A stretch of DNA of 10,166 nucleotides from Saccoglossus kowalevskii (taxonomy: Eukaryota > Hemichordata > Enteropneusta > Harrimaniidae), in NCBI RefSeq assembly GCF_000003605.2, contig NW_003135378.1, positions 7,022 through 17,187 of the forward strand, in the 5' to 3' direction. The position numbers and the translations under genes were made by a program. How positions within the stretch are numbered: the first letter of the stretch is position 1; each line of letters begins with the position of its first letter. The notes below the pieces were generated by a model, which made no database searches, was not told where the DNA came from, and saw only the letters and a list, made by a program, of their open reading frames with translations. Below are positions 1-8,448 of the stretch, piece after piece.

Positions 1-35
1 TCACGAATGTCAAACATTTAATCATGTTTATGTTG

Positions 36-85
36 TATGTCGTGATGTGTTTTGTGTTTGTATGTCGTGATGTGTTTTGTGTTTG
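36..85. repeat. Perfect 25-bp tandem duplication (two copies)
   Basis: Positions 36-60 and 61-85 are identical 25-base units beginning TATGTCGTGATGTG and ending TTTGTGTTTG. There is no third copy on the right, where the sequence continues TTTGTTATGG. It is probably a minisatellite-like slippage product with no implied function. Confidence 0.9.
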
Positions 86-470
86 TTTGTTATGGCGATA
101 GATAGGCAATGTTGTTTTTGGCGATATATACTTGTTAAATAAAGAGTGGCAAGATGTTTATTTTAGTCAGTACTGGAGAAGCAGACTTTGATAGAATCCG
201 ATCTGAATGTTCATATGCGATCAAATGTTGATGTCCGATTTTGTAGGTACCACATTAAGCCATTAAGTAATATTGCATCATGGGAGATTGTGTTCTATTC
301 TGGAGGACGTCGTTCGCCGTAGCTGGCAGACTGTCAATTATAACAATTTTCACGTGTCTACAAATAACGCGTTTGCAAGTAACGTTAGAACAATGTACTG
401 TGTATTGTCATACAAATTAATGTATTGTGATCCACGGAATGTGCAGCATAAAGATAATTCTATTGGCTAA

Positions 471-647
471 TTCCGGCATACTATAGTTAACGAGTGGGGA
501 AACTTGACAGTGAATGACATTCTCGATTTTGGTTTTGAACTGGATGCGCCTCCTAATTTATGTTCCCAGCTACGGATATGTACTGCGGTGCAAGGGAATC
601 CACCCGGACCACTCTCCTTCTACAAGTTACGAATATTTGACAGATAA
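471..647 (+). pseudogene. Possible decayed coding fragment of unknown origin (LINE-like at best)
   Basis: Between a TAA at 468-470 and a TAA at 645-647 lies an open stretch of 58 codons with no methionine. Its sequence looks protein-like and is richer in G+C than its surroundings. It includes VNEWGNLTVNDILDFGF and then PPNLCSQLRICTAVQGNPPG. The frame is also open upstream of the TAA, from about 273. A further short open piece in another frame (641-724, with IDWFRARLSMQRVFYDY) follows. The W...LTV.DILD pattern loosely recalls the region after the reverse transcriptase core in LINE ORF2 proteins, where segments of the type W-x(n)-GI-x-TV-x-DLLD occur. That likeness is from memory and short. It could equally be chance or a non-coding 5' exon. 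Confidence 0.22.
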
Positions 648-1005
648 ATTCTGTAATTGATTGGTTTCGTGCTCGACTGAGTATGCAGCGTGTATTCTAC
701 GACTACAGTGCTTCTGACTGCGTTCTATAATAACCGTCGTCGCCACCGTTAGCAGAGACTCGCTGGAAAATACACCGTTATCACGGAAAGACCCGTTTCA
801 TCTAGTTTAAAGAAAGGGTATGTAGGTACGGCTGTGTCCGATCGCCAGTATATTATTTGCGTCCGTTGTCTGTTATGTATGTTTGTCTCTAAGTTTTATG
901 CATTCATGCATGTAAGATTCTATGTTAGACAATTATTTACATTATCAATTTAGGCATTTCCTCGTAATAGTATAACGTAACCCACTACCCCTTTATAGTG
1001 GATTT
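648..1005. other. Non-coding upstream stretch with weak promoter and donor-like signals
   Basis: No gene is supported here. The part up to about 817 is G+C-richer than most of the window. TATAATAA at 726-733 and a donor-like AAAGG|GTATGT (GT at 818-819) could frame a short 5' UTR exon for the receptor, but both are common patterns and nothing links them to the gene. The remainder is ordinary A+T-rich sequence. Confidence 0.3.
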
Positions 1006-1122
1006 GGCATTTCTTGCCCACTCCTTTTCCGTGTGGAAATATTACAATATTATTACAACGTGTATTCAACTACCTCTTGTAACGGGTCAGGTATTTCCTG
1101 CCTATCCTTTAGGTGTGTGGAA
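1006..1122 (+). repeat. Imperfect direct repeat, 33-bp units 84 bp apart
   Basis: Positions 1006-1038 and 1090-1122 align without gaps at 23 of 33 bases. Both open GGYATTTCYTGCC and close GTGTGGAA. A shorter relative, GGCATTTCCT, occurs near 953-962. A 70-codon open stretch (998-1210) spans the repeats, but it has no ATG start and no recognisable protein, so I do not call a gene. The repeat may be the remnant of a degenerate tandem array. Confidence 0.4.
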
Positions 1123-2060
1123 TAAAGTACGTTGTTTAAACCTTACTCGTGTAGCGTACACTTCAGAGGTGTTATGGGTGTCATTTGTTTGGAACAATTT
1201 GAAGTTTTAGCTCAACCCAACTAGCACCCTGTGACAGTCTTACATATTACAAATACAATATAGTATGTGTTTATGCGAGTAAGTCGTCAATAGGTTAATT
1301 ATTTCAGGTTAGTTAACTGATCCGACAACATCTGGCGGGCGAGTAGTTGTGAGGGGGGTATTTGCCGATTTAAAACAAATCCAAGCTTGAAAACGCTCAA
1401 AAGAATATGCATTTTCGTTGCACAAATTTACATTTTTAATTACTTTCCCCGAATACAATTCTAACAATATATAATGGAAGGTTGTGCTTTCGTTTAATGG
1501 TGATATAGTGCGCTCCGAATTAGTTGCATAAACACGCAATATCTCCATTTACAGTTGTAAGTCAATGTTCTCTAGATGCGCAATTGACTGAAATGAGTTT
1601 GCTCCAAATAACCAAATGCGAATAAGGTAAATTGCAAATTAAGATCAACCCATACTATATTGGCATTACACCCACACTTAAGGATAAATGTACCACATCA
1701 TACGCAAATAAATAAAAAAAATAATAATACTGTATTAAAATGCACGCTCTGCAGTGTGTATTATCTAAAGGTTGCCATACCCACAATACATCATTTATCA
1801 TCTGAAATTATATTTGTGACTCTTAAAGTGACATTTTTAAGACTAAACAGTAATGCTCAGCATAATTGATTAATTTAATTTACACTCATTGTGAAGTTGT
1901 TTTAAACAAAGTACCAAACCATACCTGCTAAATCGAGTCAATCCTGGAACACATACACACGCAGAGCAAACGCGTCGTTAATGATTATTACTAAGCTTCA
2001 TTAATAATTTTGTATTTCTACATTTATCGGGTAACTTATATACAGTAACATAATGTAACA
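1123..2060. other. Non-coding DNA upstream of the receptor
   Basis: I see no credible gene. The open stretches at 1309-1548 (minus strand) and 1660-1869 (plus) are of random-looking composition and match nothing I recognise. A consensus donor A|GTAAGT (GT at 1279-1280) could pair with the acceptors at 2096 or 2210, but no exon evidence supports it. A short A-rich run with ATAAT repeats occurs near 1710-1730. Confidence 0.5.
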
Positions 2061-2096
2061 TGCTAAACTACGGTTTATTCTGTCCTTTGTTTTCAG
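2061..2096 (+). promoter_or_regulatory. Candidate 3' splice site in the 5' UTR (branch region, pyrimidine tract, AG)
   Basis: A branch-point-like TGCTAAAC at 2061-2068 is followed by a pyrimidine-rich run ending TTTTCAG at 2090-2096. An exon starting at 2097 would give 132 bases of 5' UTR before the receptor ATG. An in-frame TGA at 2223 lies between this site and the ATG, so the intron, if real, is in the 5' UTR and does not add coding sequence. This is pattern only; the matching donor is not known. Confidence 0.4.
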
Positions 2097-2180
2097 ACTT
2101 AGCAGAATCCCGTGCTCGTATTGTATGAATTGTTAGTTTTTGGTGGAGAAAGGAGACTGAAAGGTTTGAATATCATCCAT

Positions 2181-2210
2181 TACTGATAGACATTTTCTAT
2201 TTAACTGCAG
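2181..2210 (+). promoter_or_regulatory. Second candidate 3' splice site, 18 bases before the receptor ATG
   Basis: TACTGAT at 2181-2187 could serve as a branch region, followed by CATTTTCTATTTAACTGCAG ending at 2210. An exon beginning at 2211 would leave only 18 bases of 5' UTR in this exon. The pyrimidine tract is poorer than that of the site at 2096, so I rank it second. Both could be used alternatively. Confidence 0.27.
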
Positions 2211-2228
2211 ACATTCGTGATTTGAGAT

Positions 2229-3293
2229 ATGGCCACGGAGCACCATTCCAGTGTAAATAGTTCGGATATTGTCTACGACTCTGGATTTCCAGCAGCGAAG
2301 GTTGTACCAAGAGAAGTATCAGTTGCACTGTTTGTCAGCTTCTTCATTTTCATTGTGTGCGGCAACATATGGGTCTTGCTCGCTGTCGCACGTCAACCAA
2401 AATTGAGGAAATCATCAACGTGTATGTTCATTATTTCCCTCTCGATTTCCGACCTCATGATGGCGATCTTCTTTATCCCGACGCAATTAGCTTATGTGGC
2501 TTTCGATCTAACGATGACGAATGTGGTTTTGTGTAAGGGTTCCGGTTGGCTTCATTGGGTTGCTCAGTGTGCTACCATATTTTCGCTGCTGGGTATCGGC
2601 GTTGACCGATATCGTGCCATCGTGCAGCCACTTCGTCCCAGGCTTACCCGTAAAGACGCGTTGACATGCATATCCATAATTTGGATATGCGCTATGACTT
2701 ACTCGTATTACCGTCTCCATATTTTAGACATTGTGACGCGAACGTACCCAGTAGGCGTGAACACCACGGTCTCGATAGCAATGTGTACCATTTCAATGGA
2801 AAAACACTGTGTTTTACAGTATATGCAGATCAGCGATTTCCTGGTTATGTATCTGGTACCTTTACTGATATTGTGTGCTATGTATTTTATCATGATATCG
2901 TCGCTTTGGTTCAGCGCATCTCCAAACAACGCATCTAAGAACAAGAAACGCAAAGCTGTGAAAATGCTCTCGTTTGTGGTGGTTCTGTTTGGCATAACTT
3001 GGTTTCCGTGGCGTTTCTTCTCTTTATATTTCGATTTCGCCGACCCCGACTCAATTCCGATCAGTATGTACGTATGGTCAGACGTCATAGCCGCTTCGTG
3101 TATCGCGAGTTACCTTGCCAACAGTTGGGTTAATCCAATTGTATATGCCTACTTCAATGAGAATTTCAGAAAAGAATTCTACCTGTTGTTTCCATGCCTC
3201 AAATGGAAGGATCAGTCCAGAGTTGGGCCAAATCAGGGAACAATAAAAACCGTAACAGGCCGGTCTATCGCTCATAACAACACGATAACATGA
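2229..3293 (+). CDS. Class A G protein-coupled receptor, neuropeptide-receptor type, single coding exon
   Basis: This is a 354-residue seven-helix receptor expected at the plasma membrane, coupling an extracellular ligand (probably a peptide) to G proteins. Landmarks seen: N-glycosylation sequon N10; helix 1 about 30-54 with G45-N46; helix 2 about 64-91 with SISDL (D75); C102, the likely disulfide partner of C186 in loop 2; DRY at 126-128 followed by a PLRPRLT loop; W152 in helix 4; sequon N178; P211 and Y219 in helix 5; FGITWFP at 254-260; NSWVNPIVY at 298-306; helix 8 NENFRKEF, then C323 as a possible palmitoylation site. Length fits a complete small peptide receptor. The start is supported by an in-frame TGA at 2223-2225 and by G at -3 and +4. 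The DRY and second-loop wording recalls the NPFF, GPR83 and QRFP receptor neighbourhood, but I cannot name the subfamily or ligand. Oddity: the usual helix 4 proline is absent. The coding region has no intron. Confidence 0.96.
   Translation: MATEHHSSVNSSDIVYDSGFPAAKVVPREVSVALFVSFFIFIVCGNIWVLLAVARQPKLRKSSTCMFIISLSISDLMMAIFFIPTQLAYVAFDLTMTNVVLCKGSGWLHWVAQCATIFSLLGIGVDRYRAIVQPLRPRLTRKDALTCISIIWICAMTYSYYRLHILDIVTRTYPVGVNTTVSIAMCTISMEKHCVLQYMQISDFLVMYLVPLLILCAMYFIMISSLWFSASPNNASKNKKRKAVKMLSFVVVLFGITWFPWRFFSLYFDFADPDSIPISMYVWSDVIAASCIASYLANSWVNPIVYAYFNENFRKEFYLLFPCLKWKDQSRVGPNQGTIKTVTGRSIAHNNTIT
2668..2690. repeat. Perfect 9-bp inverted repeat inside the receptor coding region (helix 4)
   Basis: GCATATCCA, a five-base loop TAATT, and TGGATATGC form a perfect stem within codons 147-154 (CISIIWIC). 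In RNA the next outward pair would be U-G. It may be chance, since the hydrophobic codons ATA and TGG constrain the sequence. It is recorded because the stem has no mismatch. Confidence 0.6.
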
Positions 3294-4135
3294 ATATGAT
3301 ACAGAATATAACACGTATAACTTTATAGGGTGCAATATCGCCGCACATATACTGTGGAATTGCAGATCTGATTCAAGTATATATGTAGACTTCGACAAAT
3401 TAAACGAAACGAGTCGATGTCTCAATATAATCTTATTATAGTGGAATTACCCAGTGTTATATAGTACTTTCGGCAATACCGAAGTTACAAATGACAAGCG
3501 ACACGGGGAACATAATACCAACATATCACTGTATAAATTTCGCAGTAAAGGGAAAAACCAAACAACTCTCATAATATAATCAATATGATATTCTATGTAA
3601 TCTAGTGCCTAAGTTATTGGACAAGTTGTATATGCGTTATAACACCAGTGACTGCCATATGTGCTTTATTCTAATTAAAATGATTCAAGGGGAATTCATT
3701 ATAAAAAATACATATATTTGATGACAATGTCTGGACGACAACAAAGCTCGAAACAAACTTGCACCAATTTATTAATGATAATTCTGTATTTAGGTCACGA
3801 ACCAATATAGTTTTAAACCCACAAGTAATGTTCTGTAAATAATATCATTTGATAGACTTAAACAATAGGTGGAAGAGAAGAGACGGCTGCACAAATGTAC
3901 GTTTCTGCTGAGATAATAATCCCCGTATGTTATTCAAATGATTTTTTTTAGAATTATACCTTATTGTAATTGTTTTATTTGTTGTCTCGGACAATGATAG
4001 ACCATTTAGATAATTAGTACTAGAATTTAAACCTGGAAACAAAATTAATTTATCGTTACAAGTGTTATTAGGCAACGAGGAACCATCAAATGTGTCACGA
4101 TTTTCAATCTATAAAATTAGTATTCAAAAAATCAA
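3294..4135. other. 3' flank of the receptor gene, no further gene seen
   Basis: This is A+T-rich DNA after the receptor stop. The first part is presumably 3' UTR. Open stretches on the minus strand at 3078-3425 and 3845-4075 are shadows or chance, with no protein-like pattern. No repeat or RNA gene was recognised. Confidence 0.6.
3399..3404 (+). terminator. Candidate poly(A) signal ATTAAA for the receptor transcript
   Basis: ATTAAA lies 106 bases after the stop codon. It is the first common poly(A) signal variant I find in the 3' flank. A canonical AATAAA at 3242-3247 lies inside the coding region, and another ATTAAA occurs near 3675, so the true transcript end is undecided. In A+T-rich DNA such hexamers arise often by chance. 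Confidence 0.25.
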
Positions 4136-4160
4136 TGACACTTTGCAAGAGAGAGTGTCA
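4136..4160. repeat. Small inverted repeat TGACACT ... AGTGTCA
   Basis: Seven-base arms at 4136-4142 and 4154-4160 are perfect complements around an 11-base loop. No neighbouring feature explains it. It is probably incidental in sequence of this length. Confidence 0.4.
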
Positions 4161-5212
4161 AATATTATATACAGATGGTTAGCTGAGAGAAGGTAGGTAG
4201 TTGTGTAGTGCAATATGTTTTCATGTTCATGGGAAGAAAAACGTAATATAATGATCCAGGATAACAATGCATGCCATCTATATAGTTTTCATATCTTGTA
4301 TTTTGTGGTGATTATTGTTTGGCTAAAATGTTTAGGATTGTGATTATACTGACTAAAATGCTTCAGCAAGACTGAATAATTCCTTTTAATAGGACATGAA
4401 TAATCGCATAACATCTTAGTTTACTATTACTCGTTGAAGCCAATAGAGTGTACCCTAAGTGTGGACTCAAATAGAACGTATGTTGGGTAGAATTCCAGAA
4501 CGTGAATTCTTTAAACAATCTCACTGTAAAAACTGTATTGAAGTCGTCACGTGGGATTGGTGGCTGAATCATTGACTCTAGAAAAATGACTCTTGATGTA
4601 ATTCAAGCATTATTCATGGCATCATGTCACTGTATTGTGTAGTTTCATTCCATCACACGCTGATATCAAATTACACATGTCATAGTGATAGTCTACTTAT
4701 ATGGATATAAGTAATAGGTTCATTTATTTTCAACCTTTCTCGATGATATACATGTATAAGATCGCAACATGTACAACTATCACCGAGAACGGCATCGACG
4801 ATCTGCATCATTTATCACTCTTGGGTTAACGTCAATAAGAAGCATCCCGCAGAAGCCTTTGTATATCTCTCCAATCCATTGACAGGACAATAAGATTATT
4901 GCGTGTATTATCATGTGTCCCAAATAAATGAAAAGTCGTCCTAAAAAATATAGGGCTATATTTCATTATGATAGCTGTGTTTACCAGACACACGGAAACA
5001 TGCACAACATTCATTAAATAGCTTCAGTTACCTTATTAATGTAAAATCTTTGAATAAGAACAGTAGCGGTATTATTTTTGATGTGAAAAAAAGAAACTTT
5101 TACAATTAGGCTCTCCTTCTACAATTGATGACTTAGTATACACAATGCCTATTTATGAGTTACTTCATATAACTTAAAAGTGATCCTCTAATTACCAATG
5201 TATAGACGTTAA
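4161..5212. other. Non-coding A+T-rich stretch
   Basis: No gene, RNA or mobile element is supported. Minus-strand open stretches at 4363-4572 and 4832-5014 are short, unrecognised and lack coding character. Confidence 0.6.
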
Positions 5213-5235
5213 TGTTCAATTATGAATATTGAACA
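5213..5235. repeat. Perfect 8-bp stem hairpin TGTTCAAT ... ATTGAACA
   Basis: Arms at 5213-5220 and 5228-5235 pair perfectly around a seven-base loop. It is too short for a microRNA precursor and has no neighbouring gene, so it is reported only as a structure. Confidence 0.5.
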
Positions 5236-5539
5236 ATAATAGTATTGGGAAATAACTGAGGTCCACCGCACGTAAAAGTATGTCTGACTTGTTGTTTGAG
5301 AATGGTATTGTGTGATTTAGTGTAATTTAGTCACGTTTGTTAATAAAAGTATGGTAAACCGATATGTATTCCTTTACTACATCAAGATGGTTTTACGACA
5401 TGAAAAATACACTTGAGCACATCACAGCTTTATCCGATTCATTTTTACTGATGCATACTAAATTTAGTTGGGCTCAATATAGCTACTATGTCAAACCCTT
5501 GATTTATTATTATATTTACATAATCATGTTAACAAACCA

Positions 5540-5565
5540 TATTTTAAGCAATGTTATTTTAAGCA
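5540..5565. repeat. Two copies of TATTTTAAGCA, 15-bp period
   Basis: The 11-base word occurs at 5540-5550 and 5555-5565. It sits in an open stretch (5364-5588, 74 codons) that is A+T-driven and shows no protein-like pattern, so no gene is called there. Confidence 0.5.
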
Positions 5566-6510
5566 GTATCAGTAATTATATTAATTAATATTAATATATC
5601 ATTATCAATGTAACGTATACATAATACATACATAAGGTTATATTTGACAGTCTACATCAATTTAAGTTGCACTGAATGCCACATTGTCATTGTTCAAACA
5701 TAAAAACATTCCAGCTCACTTATAATCGCTTTATTGAATGTGTTTTACATAAATCAAATATAACATTCCACAAAAAGGCACTCACTATTTACAGTAAAGA
5801 GTATACGTTCCAATGAATATTATAGATTACAATTAACGTGAATAACATGCATTCGTGGAATTCCTATTACCGGGCATTATATAATGACATACGTATCAGA
5901 TTGAGTCAAATCTCTGTAGACTGTAGCTGAAAAAAGAAGATTGGGACCGGAATACAGAGATTAATATGGTTTGTTAAGATTTGGTCTCCATAGATTTAAA
6001 CGCGTTATTAGTACTTGCACATTGTACGAAGTTGTATATCAAACTTTATCCCTTATCGTATATATTGTTACTGGACACTAAGCCTATAGTGGCTTACGTT
6101 ATGTGACGTAATGTGACCACGTTTTTGTAGCGTATCTATGAATTTTACAGGGAAGCGGTTTACGTCAAAGTAGACCATTATATACTGTCAAAATAAACTG
6201 AAGGTTCTTTCTTGTTCAAGCTGGAAACATCTGTTACGCTGTTAGAGAATTTAAGATGTGTACATCTGTATTTGTGAGAACATTCTTGAACCAGTGCCAG
6301 CTGCTCCAGGCAATTGTAATTATCATCATTGTGGGAGTAACGTGTGAGCATATACAAAAGTATTGTCACTGGTGTGCAAACCTTATTGTCCATCTCCATA
6401 TTAAATATAATATATTATTATACAATATCAAGGTACTAAACGAGAATCATCATGCTCTGTCAAATGGAATGAAACTGATTTGCAAACACATAAATTATTG
6501 ATATCTGCCA
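5566..6510. other. Non-coding stretch upstream of the receptor pseudogene
   Basis: No gene is supported. The 81-codon open stretch 6256-6501 has a hydrophobic run (IVIIIIVGV), but I could not align it convincingly with the front half of the receptor. The last 70 bases or so (from about 6440) show scattered likeness to gene positions about 2660-2740 and may be the eroded edge of the pseudogene. Confidence 0.45.
6094..6111. promoter_or_regulatory. Palindromic TTACGT ... ACGTAA with a CRE-like TGACGTAA
   Basis: Six-base arms at 6094-6099 and 6106-6111 are perfect complements. The right arm lies inside TGACGTAA, the kind of word bound by ATF/CREB-family factors. It lies about 400 bases before the receptor pseudogene and could be a leftover promoter element, but a chance match is likely. 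Confidence 0.2.
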
Positions 6511-6872
6511 AAACGTTGGAATCGGAGTGTACACTATAGTCACAATAACAATGTGCTCCATTCCAATGGGTTAAACGCGGCATTTTACAGTATATGCGAA
6601 TCAACCTCAAACGCATCTCCAAACAAGATCGAGAAAAGCTGTGAAAATTGTCTCTTTTTGAGTGATTCAGTTCGACACAAAGGGTGGTTTCCGTGGCGTT
6701 TTTTTTATATTTCCATCTCTTTATATTTTTACACCGATTACGTATTTTTGAACTTCAACACCGCGCCTCACTTCGCAAGTTACCTTGCCAACATTTGGAT
6801 GTACCTAATTGTATATGCCTATATAAGAATTTCAGAAAAAGCTTCTACCTGTGTTTTCCATGTCTCAAATGT
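6511..6872 (+). pseudogene. Broken partial copy of the 2229-3293 receptor (extracellular loop 2 to helix 8)
   Basis: Nucleotide similarity to gene positions about 2740-3210 is visible by eye. The stretch 6774-6822 matches 3104-3152 at 41 of 49 bases, and TGGTTTCCGTGGCG and CGCATCTCCAAACAA are shared exactly. Reading in the gene's frame meets TAA at 6572-6574 and TGA at 6659-6661. Most of helix 5 is missing, because about 83 bases after gene position 2831 are replaced by about 10. Later indels shift the frame: WFPWRFF and SYLAN lie in one frame and FRKSFYLCFPCLK in another after a 4-base loss. The NP of NPxxY has become YL. The copy is on the same strand as the intact gene and about 3.2 kb downstream. 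It cannot encode a working receptor. Since the gene's coding region has no intron, absence of introns here does not separate retroposition from DNA duplication. I see no poly(A) tail. Weak similarity may reach upstream to about 6440. The parent may be another paralog rather than this gene. Confidence 0.88.
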
Positions 6873-8448
6873 AAAAGCTTCGAGTCCACCCAATACATAA
6901 ATGAAATGAAGAAATGGAATTATCGCAGCCAAAATCTGCATTTCGAGACTATAAGTAAGCACTGTCCAAGTCGTTTCCCATCATTTGTTAGGGCCATGAT
7001 TTACACACATAGCAAATTGTCAGCATATACAGAGTGCTGTAACCAATAGACCATTTAAGTGAGTGGTGAAGTACACTTCACTTAATCTTCGACAGCGACA
7101 TTGCCAATAATTAATATCTCTTCCGATATCATAGTGAATTTATTCCATAAATTAGAAGGTCATGTGTTCGAGTTCACATCAAACGAGTACGAGACGAACG
7201 AGTAGCTTATATATCTCGTTTTCAGAGTTAGTGCAAAACTAGGCTAAGCTAATGAAATGTGAGATTGATGAGACTGTTGTGTTATGGCTCAGTTTGTACG
7301 GTTGATGTAGGATGCAACACATATTGTACTTCCTTTTAAAAGGCGAAGGTCACCATTTGCAGCTCCCTAATGTTTAACTGGTATGACAACATTTTAAATT
7401 ATCTATATTTAAGTTCTCCACTTGCTAATGAGCACAATACACACAAAAATGATGATAAAGTGAGAAAAGGAAAAAAGTTAGGACGGAACGCTTAGTTGAA
7501 ATAATTATGCCTAAGCCTTTTTCAATTTTTTTCAAAACTTTCAAATATATTACCCATATCTTGCATATAGAGTATTGAATGTTTGTATGTCGAGGTTCAG
7601 TTTAAAGTCTTGAATTGCTTTTTTTATCATTAAATTACTTAAGAACAATCGCAAGTAAATTTGTTTTATGAGTGGGGCCGGTCTTAACAGATTTTTTTCC
7701 AATTCCAAACTACGCCAAGGGAACAATAAAACTACATATTCAATAAGTGTAGATTGTTAATCGGTTTTACTCTCGATGTACAATATATGGTAAGGTTTGG
7801 GTTAATTATAGTGTGTTGCACTTTCCTTGTAATTCTTGTAGTTTACAATCTTGTGTAAACTTGAAAAGAAATCAATTGACTTTCATTACTTCTAAATAGC
7901 AATTCAAACGAGACTCTCTTAATTAAGCTCTAACTGATCTGCTATACGTTTGTTGTTGCCAGAGATAGAAATAGGGATGTAGATGGTATTGCAGAAAAAA
8001 AATTCCCTGTCATTTAATGAGGTGCATTCACGTTGTCCCCAAATTCTATAACTTTGAACATTACCAATGTCATTAGTTATCGCGTTTTACAGGATCTTAA
8101 ATTTATCATACTAATAATGTGTTAATTTTTTATGTTATTTTCACGACAAACACATAGCCGACTATAAACCGTGTATATTTCTATACAAATTTACACAATT
8201 ATACATTATACTGATTCACAGTTTTTTTGAACATGAAATATATCAATATCATTGCCAGCATTTATATCCAAAATAAAGTGATTTTGTTATGAGCTAAGTT
8301 TCGTAAGATAACAGTACGAATATACTTGAATAGATCAGATTTACCTTTTCTTGCTACTCCGCTATTTAGTCGTTTATTCAAATTTCGAAATTCGATGTCA
8401 TATTCGTATTGCATTTAATAAAAATACACTTAGTAATCTGCTTTACGA
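6873..8448. other. Non-coding A+T-rich stretch after the pseudogene
   Basis: No gene is supported. A hairpin AGTTTACA ... TGTAAACT occupies 7840-7861 with perfect 8-base arms. A tRNA T-arm-like motif lies at 7162-7179. A 12-bp perfect palindrome AATTTCGAAATT lies at 8381-8392. None is tied to a recognisable element. Confidence 0.5.

Noticed and set aside
998-1210. 70-codon open frame as a small gene
   Set aside because: It has no ATG start and no recognisable domain, and its content is explained by a degenerate repeat.
2666-2938. 90-codon plus-strand open frame inside the receptor in another frame
   Set aside because: It overlaps the receptor's helices 4 to 5 out of frame. The true frame carries the conserved residues.
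2708-3088. 126-codon minus-strand open frame across the receptor
   Set aside because: It is antisense to a clearly coding frame with all receptor motifs and has no recognisable protein pattern, so it is a shadow.
5577-5600. AT palindromes around TTAATTAATATTAATAT
   Set aside because: Low-complexity A+T sequence makes such palindromes expected by chance.
6256-6501. Possible front half of the pseudogene, with a hydrophobic run
   Set aside because: I could not align it convincingly with receptor helices 1 to 3 at protein or base level. Only the last 70 bases show weak likeness.
6684-7049. 121-codon open frame that looks like an independent gene
   Set aside because: Only FRKSFYLCFPCLK matches the receptor, in a frame reached by a deletion. 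The rest is out-of-frame pseudogene and flank.
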